From: Elymus sibiricus
Taxonomy: Eukaryota > Streptophyta > Magnoliopsida > Poales > Poaceae
DNA: 64,000 bases
NCBI GenBank assembly: GCA_039707655.1
Contig: CM077667.1
Coordinates: 417,365,409 to 417,429,408, forward strand
Direction of reading: 5' to 3'
This document shows, piece after piece, positions 1 through 9,176 of this stretch. The position numbers and the translations under genes are program-made. The notes under the pieces are model-generated. The model was not told the origin of the DNA, did no database searches, and was given only the letters and a program-made list of their open reading frames with translations. How positions within the stretch are numbered: the stretch's first letter is position 1; each line of letters starts with the position of its first letter.

Positions 1-508
1 GATCATATTATCCATAATATTAACTTATTTGCATTTTGCATAGGCATGTGCACGGATTTCACAACATAGCTAATAAAACTATATAGGGGTCCAACTATAT
101 ATGGTGGAGAACTTTACAATTAGAGAAAACTTACAGGAAATAAAAAATTAAATCTACCTAAACATTTTGATTTTGTATAATTAAGCAAAGCTCCAATGCC
201 TACAATACACAAGATCAATGCCTCCTCTAAACTATGCTGAAAAAATGCAGCTGAAATAAATTGATAGGTACATATGAATTAATGCATTCCTTTTCAATAA
301 TAACCAAATCTACTCAAGATCAACGTTCAAATCTAGCCATGTGAATTAATGAATTCAATCCTATCAATTGAATTCCAAATATTTCTAACTGCCAAGGGGA
401 AATCAAATGGCGTAGCAAGCACGAATCTAATAAAAAAAACCTCAGACCAACTATACTAACGCGGGAATCATAATCTAACTAACTAACACTATATCCTTAA
501 TCTTAGCA
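1..508. other. AT-rich spacer, nothing recognised
   Basis: AT-rich sequence with no convincing open reading frame, RNA gene or repeat structure on either strand. It precedes a sharp change to GC-rich sequence near 510. Confidence 0.5.
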
Positions 509-1260
509 CTACCTACGAAAGGGAAATGAGAAGAAATACCTCCTCGGCCACCTGCTCGTCGTCAGCCTGCGCCCCTGCACGCACTGCGCCGCTTGACGCC
601 GAGTCGGAGCCGCCACCTCCTTCCCCACCAGATCTGCCGAAGCAGCCGCAGCTTCAGCGAAGGATGGAGCATCTCCGGCACCATCGTGGACGCAGGCAAC
701 TCCCACAACATCTGGCGCGGTCCCCGCGTCCTTCTCCAGCACAGCGGTGGGGTGAGGGTTTTGCTCCGGTCCTCCATCGCTGCCGGAAACAAGCGGCCGG
801 ACGGAGGGAAGTCCGGTGGGGGTGAGCGTGTGGGTGCGGTGCACTGGGAAGTGCGGTGGGAAGTGAGGGTTTTGCTGCGGCGACGAAGGCGATTTGGGGG
901 GAAATAGTGGGGGCGATGCGGCCGGTGGTGGTTCCCCTCCTCTTATACGATGGGACGTTTTGGACGTTTTCCATCGACACGCCCACGCCCACGACCGCGG
1001 TACGGTGCACGGGAAAGCGAAACGCCCACGTATAAATACCTGTATACGGTCAGCCCACGTCCAGGCCTCTACGCACGACCAACCCACGTCCCACTTGTCA
1101 TAGGCTGTAACGGCAAGGCCCACATGCCATACGCGGCCCACATGTCTTTCTGGCCTCCCGCGTCAGTAGCTGCGGAGGTAATGGTCAACTGCGTTGACCT
1201 GACGGCAAGGCTCCCGCGTCATAGGTTGTAACGGCAAGGCGAGTGGGGAGGACAAAAGTG
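509..1260. other. GC-rich segment with overlapping ORFs, no gene assigned
   Basis: GC-rich stretch open in several frames on both strands (for example 509-1141 minus, 210 codons). None resembles a family I know. On the minus strand a possible splice donor follows the segment encoding DDEQVAEE near 540, so a 5' exon of a plant gene leaving the window to the left is conceivable, but that frame has an upstream stop and no clear ATG. A TATAAATA-like site lies near 1033. It may instead be promoter or 5' leader sequence, or chance GC-driven openness. Confidence 0.2.
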
Positions 1261-1598
1261 AGGAAATTTAGACTCCTTGGGCAAAACTGAGCACAACTAA
1301 GCAACGAGGGGCACATAAATAGAAAACCCTTAAAACTTTGGTTCATGATGCACTTTTGTTGGGAGAATTATCAAAATTCAATGTGCAAATGCCGTTGTAC
1401 AGCGGCCGAATAGCAGCCGCGTGGCCGGCAGCCGGTTTTACATCTCTAGTTTGCATCTACTTTTGGAATTGCTCTTTTACATCTCCGTTTTGCATCGGTG
1501 TTGGAGTTGGTACTTTTTCGGAAATGCAAAAAGCACTTTTTGAAGATGTAAATTTTTACATCTCCAAATTTGCATCTTCTATTGAAGATGCTCTAACA
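1261..1598. other. Spacer with MITE-like half palindrome
   Basis: No gene. The stretch about 1435-1598 contains repeated motifs of the TTTACATCT / TTTGCATCT type and ends in GAAGATGCTCTAA, which resembles the terminal motif of Tourist/Harbinger-type MITEs. I could not find a clean matching inverted end. Confidence 0.25.
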
Positions 1599-2084
1599 AA
1601 AAACAAACAAACAAACAAAACTGTTTAGGGAAGTAGATGGGGGACATCGATCAACATGCCACAAGTGATTTTCTTCGAGGCACGCGAGGAGGGCAGGAGC
1701 AAGAAACCCCCATGTGCTCCTCCAAGTGAAAAAGATGGTTAAGGTGTACTCAGAGTGCTTAACATCACCCATTGTGTATCTTGATTTCAATTGAAAATCA
1801 ATTCTTTTTGCCGTGCTGGAGATCTTCAATTGCATTCTTGTATTGCCAGGCACGCTGTTTTGCATCCTCAAATATGAACACCTTCTTTGACTAGGAGAGC
1901 TCGGTTAGGCTTGATAAATTAGAACATCTAATAGGATAATACTAAGGAGCACTAGCAGCAAAGAGGAATACCGTGGAGATCCTAAAATGCGAGGAGTTGG
2001 CTACTTGTACATTGAGTTCACTTGGATCATCGGGCCAACTAATATTCCCCTTGGTCACCATTTTTGTAGGGTCAACACAGATCT
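1599..2084 (-). pseudogene. Truncated copy of the PDK1 3' end (3' flank, last exon, last intron, part of exon 10)
   Basis: This segment is colinear with and nearly identical to 8990-9463, the 3' end of the intact PDK1 gene in the same window and the same orientation. It includes the 3' flank, a counterpart of the last exon (about 1797-1895, with [12 protein letters not shown] in place of [12 protein letters not shown]), the last intron and the 3' half of the penultimate exon. The match stops abruptly in the middle of that exon, after ACACAGATC at 2084. The kinase domain and all upstream exons are absent, so it cannot encode a kinase. Whether it is a tandem-duplication relic or sequence captured by a transposon is open. 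The Helitron end at 3805-3808 makes capture worth considering. Confidence 0.85.
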
Positions 2085-3750
2085 TCAGACCAACCGGATG
2101 TCAGGTCCAGAATCCCGCCAAAAGTGATGATGTTGTCCATGGTGGGCGAACCTGGGGACTGGTCGCCTGCCATGTTCCCAATTTGGCCCAACGCCATCGT
2201 AGCCTCGGCGGCTATCCTCACCGGTGATCGCATGCTCGTTATGCGTGGGTTGTGAGGCGATGTCGGCTGTCGAGGAGTCGCCTCCGTAGGAGAACCCCAA
2301 TTAATGGGGGTGATTGTCTTCACCGCGGCACCCATGCCACCGATCGAATCGATGGTAGGGGTCTGGCATGGTGTCGACAGTCGCGGGCTAGCGGGGGCCG
2401 GAAACCACAACCTCCTACCTAGTGTCCCCCGCCACCCCAGCCTGAGGTGGCCGTGCCGAGGTACCCGGCTCGCGGCACGTGACTGAAGCTAGCAGACGAG
2501 AAGCTGCTGGTGAAGCGAGTGGCGACAGTGGTGGTAACTCGTCTCCTCCACCGGATCGTCCGTCTCGGTCCGGTCACCCCAAAGGCGACTAGGGGCAGAC
2601 GATGAACCAAACGAACCAATCCTCAGAGTGGTCATCGGAGTGGATGAGAAGGGGCAGCCCCCTTGTCAGCGCTAGCCTCTGCTCGCTTGGCCGACTGCCC
2701 CGCCCGCCTCACATCGCCATCACACTTACTCTGCTCCGCGCCCTTAGCCTGGTTCCCGTTACCATCACCACCATCCTCGGTATCGATATCGATATGCTCA
2801 GCCAGCTCGTGGAAGAAGGGATTATCCTCAATCTTAAGGTCATAACTCTTACCATCATAAGTCCACCTCACAAGATCTGGGACATGCTCTATGTTCACCA
2901 CACTGACCAACAGACACGCCACGCCCTGAGCGTGAGTGAACGGCATATCAACCTGCTCCATCTTGCCTATCAGCGAGCCCAAACTCTAGGTAACCAGAAA
3001 ATCATTCAGAGGTGAATACGGTGTCCCTGAGAATCTGACCCAAATCTGCGGAAGTGGTATCCCCTCCGGTTCATTCTTAGTCCATGCATCGAACTCGAGA
3101 ACACAAGAATTGTTTGGTACTCTACTGATGCCAAACTTAAGCAGACGAGCGAGATCCTCCCTTGTAGGGAAATCCACTCGCTATACCTGATCATCCAGTT
3201 TCACCGGAGCCCACTGATAGCTGGACGAAACCAACTCTCTCAGATGATGTATAACATGCTCCATAGTCATCGTCCCGCGTGTGACCCTCACCACGCCGGA
3301 ACCCGCGTTCTCCATGCCTGGCATAACAGAGGTGGTGCGAGGTGACTCAAAAGCATCAGGTCGGGGCAGCACACTCCATAAATCGTGACAACCGGTTTGG
3401 GTCCAAGGAGAAGGGGACATTCTCCCGCCCCGTGCAACGGCTTGAGGCATATGTCACAGAGCTCTGCCTTACAGTCGAGTGCAAAGTGCCCCGGTTCTCC
3501 GCACTGATAACGTGACATCTTTTCTTTCTTACGTGCCCACTTGGAGACCCGTTCATTACCACACTTGTCACTCCCCTTGTCGCTAGCTGCATCTCTAGTC
3601 TGAGCCGACTTAGAGGCCGGAACCTGGACCGCCGCGAGTGCCCGAACAGCCTCCAACGCTGGTCCCGACAATGTTTGTGTATTGCTTGAAGCCTTGTTCC
3701 TTCCTGCCGTTGCTTCCGGTCCACCGTTTGCCATGAAATTTGATACATTG
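2085..3750 (-). pseudogene. CCHC zinc-knuckle / DUF4283-type protein, disrupted
   Basis: Reading on the minus strand from an ATG at 3734, the order is a low-complexity N-terminus, a lysine/arginine-rich stretch, a double zinc-knuckle-like segment (YQCGEPGHFALDC then CDICLKPLHGAGECPLL, about 3520-3400) and a DUF4283-like region ([49 protein letters not shown]) ending near 2630. This order matches a large grass family of transposon-associated CCHC/DUF4283 proteins. The gene is broken by a frameshift near 3355, an in-frame TAG near 3180 and an in-frame TAG near 2985 where the family usually has Trp. It directly abuts the PDK1 fragment at 2084/2085. Its cellular role is unknown. Confidence 0.65.
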
Positions 3751-3780
3751 TATTCATACAGGTGTAATTAAAAAAAAAAC

Positions 3781-3808
3781 ATGTAGTAACGCACGGGCGT
3801 TCTACTAG
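3781..3808 (+). mobile_element. Helitron 3' terminus (CTAG end)
   Basis: The sequence GTAACGCACGGGCGTTCTA followed by CTAG (3805-3808) and then T matches the known grass Helitron 3' consensus: a GC-rich GCACG-type hairpin a few bases before CTAG, with insertion between A and T. The Helitron body would lie to the left, over the DUF4283 pseudogene and possibly the PDK1 fragment. I could not identify a clear 5' TC terminus. The best partial match is CTATACTAAC near 449, which lacks the leading T. Confidence 0.6.
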
Positions 3809-4360
3809 TGATATGTAGCTAGAGAGAAGTTCAACCAATGCGCAAAATCAAATCATCCAACCATGAGCTCATCATCAATTCTATGGCTCTCTGTTTGGTA
3901 ACTCGTTAAGCGTCCTGTCCAGCCCACGCCACAAAACCAACATTTTGTTATCACACCAATCAGGAAACAAAGCTGGGATAAAAGCTAGTACGTACACTCA
4001 TTACTATGCTTAACAGCTCCACCACATGTCCAGAGCAGCAGGCCAGCAGCGCCGGAGGGCATCTCAATTCTCTTGTTGACCTCTGTGCTAACTTCTGTAG
4101 TCTAGCTCAAGCATGTGCAAAGTCCCCTAAAAATTGAAGTTTTATAGTAACTTTACGTGCTCGGCTTTGTCATGCATCGGATGCATATTGTTCTATGTAT
4201 GGAATTATACGTGTGTACTCTTTGCCAAAAATAACGAGCGCCCAACTGTACACCCATGTCCTTGTGTAGCTCTGCCCATTTCCAGTTGCCCTCGGACGAG
4301 CCAGATTCCAAAGGAAAGAGCTAGAGCCTAGAGAGAGCAGAGCAGCTGGGCAGAGCGAGG
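3809..4360 (+). promoter_or_regulatory. Upstream region of the NPF transporter gene
   Basis: Non-coding sequence between the Helitron end and the NPF start codon. A TTTTATAGTA motif near 4140 and a GAATTATACG motif near 4202 are possible TATA elements. The last 70 bases are purine-rich and look like 5' untranslated leader. No other gene is seen. Confidence 0.35.
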
Positions 4361-6285
4361 ATGGCATTGGCAGCAGCGGAGGTGGTGACCGCCGTGGACC
4401 ACCGCGGCCGCCCGGTCTCGCGGCGCTCTTCCGGCCGGTGGCCGGCCGCGCTCTTCGTCGTCGGTATGGCACGGAGCAAACTGTAGTTTTCTCCTCGGTT
4501 GCAGAGAGGTTTTGCGTGCGCGCCTGTACGCGTTGGTGACGGTCGGAGTTGAACGCAGGGGTGGAGGTCGCGGAGCGGTTCGCGTTCGCCGGCATCTCCG
4601 GCAACCTGATCACCTACCTGACGGGCCCGCTCGGGCAGTCGACGGCGTCGGCCGCGGCGGCCGTCAACGCGTGGGCGGGCGTGGCCATGCTGCTGCCGCT
4701 GCTCGGCGCCGCCGTGGCCGACTCCTGGCTCGGCCGGTACCGCACCATCGTCTACGCCTCCGGCCTCTACATCCTGGTACGTACTAAGTGTAGCCGCGCC
4801 TGCACTAGCTTCTTCCTACCGAGCAATTTCGCAAGATTTTGCTTCCCCAGTCCAGGATCCATTGCTTTTTTTCTAACTGTCTGCAGGGACTAGCCATGCT
4901 CACCGTCTCGTCGGCGCCACCGGCGGCATGCGCGGGCACGCCGGACTCAGCCAAATGCTCGGCAAGCCCGTCTGCGGTTCAAGTGGCCTTCTTCTACGTC
5001 TCCCTCTACCTGGTCGCATTCGCCTACGGCGGCCAGAAGCCCTGCGTGCAGGCGTTCAGCGCGGACCAGTTCGACGAGAGTGACCCCGAGGAGCTCGCCT
5101 CCAGAGGCTCCTTCTTCAACTGGTGGTGCTTCGCCACAAGCGGCGGCAACACCATCACCCTTTCAGCCCTGAACTACATCCAGGAGAGTGTAAACTGGCA
5201 GTTTGGGTTCGGGATCCCGTGCGGCGCCATGGCGCTCGCTCTCTCCGTCTTCTTGCTCGGGACCAGCACCTACCGCTTCTATCCACCGGCAAAGAACGGC
5301 GGCCTGCTCGCACAGCTCGGCGAACCGCTCGTCAAGAGGGCTAAATCATGGCACTCGTCATGGTGTTCCAATTCCAAGTAATCAAGTCTTTTCCAACACT
5401 TCAGTTGAGCCAATTCTTCTGAAAAAACTGAATGTTCACTTGCTCGTTTGGCATGCATGCAGATTACCTGACGACGACTCACTGCCATTGCTTGCTGATG
5501 AGCCATCGGCATCCAAGGACAACGAAGATTTCCCTCACGAGGCCGCGTCGCTGCTCAAGCTGTTCCCGATATGGTCGACCTGCCTGATCTACGCCGTCGT
5601 CCTGTCGCAGTGGTCGACTCTGTTCACCAAGCAGGCGAGCACACTGGACAGGAGGATCGGCACCCTGCTCGTACCAGCCGCCGCCATGCAAAACCTGAGC
5701 CACGCCGCAGTCCTCATCTTCCTGCCGATCTACGACCGGATCCTCGTCCCACTCGCCCAAAAACACACAGGCAACCCTCGTGGCATCACCGTCCTGCAGA
5801 GGATCGGCATCGGGCTGGCGATCTCGATCGTCGCCATGATCGTCGCCGCCCTGGTGGAGACGAAGAGGCTCTCGATCGCAGCCGACCATGGCATCCTGGA
5901 TGAGCCTCAAGTTGCCATCCCCATGAGCTTGCTGTGGGTGGTTCCTCAGTTCCTGCTGGCCGGGCTGTCGGGCGTGTTCGCGTTCGTCGGCCTGCAGGAG
6001 TTCTTCTACGACCAGGTGCCGGACTCCCTCCGCAGCCTGGGCATCGCTCTGTGCATGAGCATAGCCGGGGTTGGCTGCTTCATCAGCAGCTTCCTTGTGT
6101 ACGCCATTGACAAGGTGACCAGCAGCAATGGGGGGAGCTGGTTCTCCAACAATCTCAACAGGGGGCATCTCGACTACTTCTTCTGGCTTCTGGCCGCGCT
6201 CAGTGCCTTGGGCTTGTCTGCTTACCTGCACTTTGCAAAGGCTTATGTCGAAAAGAAAAGGAATTATTCAGTTTTGGTACAATGA
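4361..6285 (+). CDS. NRT1/PTR FAMILY (NPF) proton-coupled transporter, NPF5-like, four exons
   Basis: A polytopic plasma- or vacuolar-membrane transporter of the POT/PTR superfamily. Family members move nitrate, di/tripeptides, hormones or other metabolites with protons. Exons with GT-AG junctions and matching phases are 4361-4463, 4559-4776, 4887-5377 and 5463-6285, giving 544 aa plus TGA, a normal length for the family. The first ATG gives a short N-terminal tail followed by TM1. The proton-coupling ExxER motif is intact (EVAER, residues 37-41), followed by [13 protein letters not shown] after TM2 and [15 protein letters not shown] in the TM4-5 region, both NPF hallmarks. About twelve hydrophobic segments are visible, with a hydrophilic loop around exon junction 3/4 ([10 protein letters not shown]). 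No frameshift or stop is seen. The sequence resembles subfamily 5, but the substrate cannot be told from it. Confidence 0.9.
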
Positions 6286-6541
6286 TGTAACAGAACGTTC
6301 AGTGTAACAATCATGACAAGTACGTATCAAATTGCATATACAGGGAGGCAGAATGTTAAAATTGCCTGTTTTCGATCTCTATGGTTAGCCGGGTGATGGT
6401 GGCAGAACAGCTCTTTCATAACAACATTTTATGGAACGAAATTAGTAATTTCCGAACGTTCGGAGTTAAGGAACAGATCCGAACGATCTCATTGCCGTTT
6501 GATCCGGATTACCCGCGCGCATCAGCCGCACGATAAATTCT
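6286..6541. other. NPF 3' flank
   Basis: Non-coding sequence directly after the NPF stop codon, presumably containing its 3' untranslated region and polyadenylation site. No distinct terminator motif is visible. Confidence 0.35.
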
Positions 6542-6635
6542 CGCGTGATCCGAAATTCCCGCGCCTTGTTTACCCCGGCGCGCTCGTCTCGCGTGATCCG
6601 GAATTCCCGTGCCTGTTAACCCTGGCGCGCTCGTG
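6542..6635. repeat. Two-unit GC-rich direct repeat (about 47 bp)
   Basis: Two adjacent units of about 47 bp, 6542-6589 and 6590-6635, each beginning CGCGTGATCCG and ending GGCGCGCTCGT. They differ by a few substitutions and short gaps. They lie next to the tRNA-like segment at 6653-6710 and may belong to the same small element. Confidence 0.7.
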
Positions 6636-6642
6636 CAAAAAT

Positions 6643-6715
6643 TGTGCGTGAAGTGGGAATCGAGCCCACGACCAACCTGCTCAGTAGAAATACATCAATC
6701 ACCTTAGCTAGCTCT
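6643..6715 (-). ncRNA. tRNA-like segment with Pol III A and B boxes (SINE head or tRNA relic)
   Basis: On the minus strand an A-box match TAGCTAAGGTG (6710-6700, fits TRGYNNARNNG) is followed 33 bases later by a B-box-like GGCTCGATTCC (6666-6656, one mismatch to GGTTCGANTCC). The B box sits in a perfect T-arm: a 5-bp stem GTGGG/CCCAC with a 7-base loop. The 7-base acceptor stem does not pair, so it is not a functional tRNA. It is more likely the tRNA-derived head of a SINE or a decayed tRNA. Confidence 0.45.
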
Positions 6716-7508
6716 TTTGTATGTCATGATGCAGATTAGTCTTTTACTTGTACTTTAATGTAGGCCACTAAAATAAACAAGAACAATCAAAACTACTCCG
6801 TTGAAATTTTGGCACAATAATCAAGTTACGCCAACCTAAATTGTTGTCCAATATATCGAAACAAACTATTGTTTTTACCTTATTGAGCTACTTTAGTATT
6901 TGTAAACAACAAATGTTTCGTAACTACTTTTTTATCCACATGAATTTTTGCCTTAGGAAAAAAGTTGTTAAAAACATACCCCTCGATAACTTATGTGCGA
7001 CTAGCATGGTAGTGTACACACCGCCGATCTGATAACTTACATACAAATACCGCGGTAACTTTGATCCGAAGAAAAATAACTTGTTGAAAACATACCCGCT
7101 AACTTCTGCGTAAATAACATGATATTTTATACATCGCACCATGATAACTTACATAGAAGCAGCGTGATAACTTCATGCAAGCACCATGATAACTTGCATT
7201 TCTATTTATTAATATTCAATGAACACAGCCCCTACCTTTCCTGTACATTCCCTTGCTGTACACAAGAGCTAACTTGATACATGTAATAACCAGCTCAGCT
7301 GGACTAATCGTTGTGCAAAAGCATACGGCCATACGCATCATACTAACCATTTCCTTGATATTTCCTTTTTCTATTTGCTTTGAGGAACCTCCATCACGTC
7401 CTTGTCCCCCCTATTTCTTTCTTATTCGTTTTTGTTTTTTTTGTAAGCACGCGATGACTAGCATTCATAGGAAATAATCTTAGATCACGAAAAACAGTGT
7501 TCAATCAA
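6716..7508. other. AT-rich spacer with scattered GATAACTT motifs
   Basis: No gene. From about 6980 the motifs GATAACTTA and GGTAACTTT recur every 25-45 bases, grading into the better preserved tandem array that starts near 7509. Small ORFs here are chance. Confidence 0.4.
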
Positions 7509-8040
7509 TGAGAATATCCCCCGGTAACTTTTGTGTGAATAGATGGTAACTCACACATCGCAGATCTGATAACTTATATACCCCGATCCTGGTAACTTTG
7601 GCGCCGAGGGAGAGGGGGCAGGGGCGGTTGATGGAATATCCCCTGATAACTTTTATGTGAATAACATGGTAACTCACACACCGCAGACCTGATAACTTAT
7701 GCACCTCGGTCCTGATAACTTTGGTATGGGGGGAGGGTTGATGAAATATCCCCCCGGTAACTTTTGTGTGAATAGATGGTAACTCACACATCATGGAGCT
7801 GATAACTTATGTACCTCGGTCATGGTAACTTTGGTGACGGGGCAGGGAGAGTTGATGAAATATCCTATCAGTAACTTTTGTGTGAATAGCCTGGTAACTC
7901 ACACATCGTAGACCCGATAACTTATGTACACCGGTCCTGGTAACTTTGGCGGCGGGGGTGAGGGGGGGTGATGAAATATCTCCACATACACCCGATAATT
8001 TTTGCGTAAATAGCATGGTATTTTACGCGCCACAGACTTG
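7509..8040. repeat. Tandem array, about 107-130 bp units, GTAACTT/GATAACTT motif
   Basis: At least four consecutive units starting near 7509, 7639, 7746 and 7859, with a degenerate fifth from about 7975. Each reads roughly: AATATCCCC, a GTAACTTTTGTGTGAATA segment, GGTAACTCACACA, GATAACTTATGTAC, CCTGGTAACTTTGG, then a G-rich run and TTGATG. Three or four near-repeats of the (G)RTAACTT core lie inside each unit, so the array has a two-level repeat structure. No coding capacity is evident. Confidence 0.8.
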
Positions 8041-8604
8041 ATTATAGGTGGCCAACAGGCCGACCCGGGTACGGCACAACCCGACACACACCTAAACAAC
8101 CCTGGACTGACACGACCCGCAAAGTTCTGTTTATAAAGTGAGTCATGCCATGTCGGCATGTGGACCTCACCCTACGGCCGAGGCACATCACCGATGGTAG
8201 GCGGTACTGTAGACATGATAATTTACTTATAAACATCATGGTAAATTTTCGACCCAGGCAAAAAAAGATAGTTGAAACACCTCCGGTAACTTCAGTGTAA
8301 ACACCATGATAAGTTAGTATTACGGGCATGGTAACTTCTGACCTGAAAAAAAAAGTCGTCAAAACATACCAACATGGGATCTAGTTTCGAAGGTCTCGTC
8401 GCGACGAATCTTTTATGTGAAAACGGTTTTTCAATCGGAGCTACGGTTTGAGCTACAAAACATTTTGAATTTTGATTTTTGTTGGAATCTTTGCTGACAT
8501 GAGCATTTTTGTCTCACATGCTTACATGCACACTTAATTAAGTAAAGCTGCTTAATTAAAGCAATTCATGATAATTAATAGAGGGGGAGTCGCACGCGGT
8601 GAGG
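8041..8604. other. Spacer, continuation of the GTAACTT-motif region
   Basis: Non-coding sequence with further scattered GATAA/GGTAACTT motifs up to about 8340, then AT-rich sequence. No gene or RNA recognised. Confidence 0.4.
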
Positions 8605-8606
8605 AA

Positions 8607-8652
8607 ATCTCTCGGCTGCATGCGCGCGCATCTCTCGGCTGCATGCGCGCGC
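8607..8652. repeat. 23-bp perfect tandem duplication
   Basis: ATCTCTCGGCTGCATGCGCG with its next three bases occurs twice in direct succession, 8607-8629 and 8630-8652, within a GC-rich patch in otherwise AT-rich spacer. Confidence 0.85.
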
Positions 8653-9176
8653 AACGCTCCGCTGCATTTCGTTCAGATCTATCCTACATATAGGAACGTT
8701 TGGTATATATCACAGTCCTTTATGGAAATGACCAAACACATAAAGTAGAACAAGTGTACAACACAAGAGATATGGCCATACTACTCACAACCTCCCAAAG
8801 CATAACGACATCACAAAAACCAAACAGAGGACGCAAGAGAATATAATTAAGCTATAGCAACATTGTTAATGTGATTCGATGATACAAATATAACGATACA
8901 GATCGATCATCTCATGGACTTCTTTTGTTAACTGTTCTGGAGGGCGAACATTTCAATCACTCTGATGCTATCTGCTGCAGCAACTAACAAAAAAACAAAA
9001 CTGTTTAGGGAGGTAGACAGGACATCGATCAACATGCCACAAGTGATTTTCTTCCCAGGCGCGCGAGGAGAGCAGGAGCGAGAAACCCCCATGTGTTCCA
9101 CCAAGTGAAAAAGATGGCTAAGGTGTACTCGGGGTGCTTAATATCACCCGTTTGGTATCTTGATTTCAATTGAAAG
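8653..9176 (-). other. PDK1 3' flank and 3' untranslated region
   Basis: Non-coding sequence downstream of the PDK1 stop codon. The part 8990-9176 is duplicated at 1599-1796 together with the last exon, so it is likely part of the transcript or its immediate flank. Confidence 0.5.

Noticed and set aside
1797..2084. A second functional PDK1 gene
   Set aside because: Only the last exon and part of the one before are present; the kinase domain is absent.
5479..6231. 250-codon minus-strand ORF within the NPF last exon
   Set aside because: Antisense shadow of the transporter exon, with no domain of its own.
6643..6715. Functional tRNA gene
   Set aside because: The T-arm is good but the acceptor stem does not pair and no proper anticodon arm is visible.
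7509..8040. CRISPR-like array
   Set aside because: Units are directly adjacent and degenerate with no unique spacers, and the DNA is plant nuclear.
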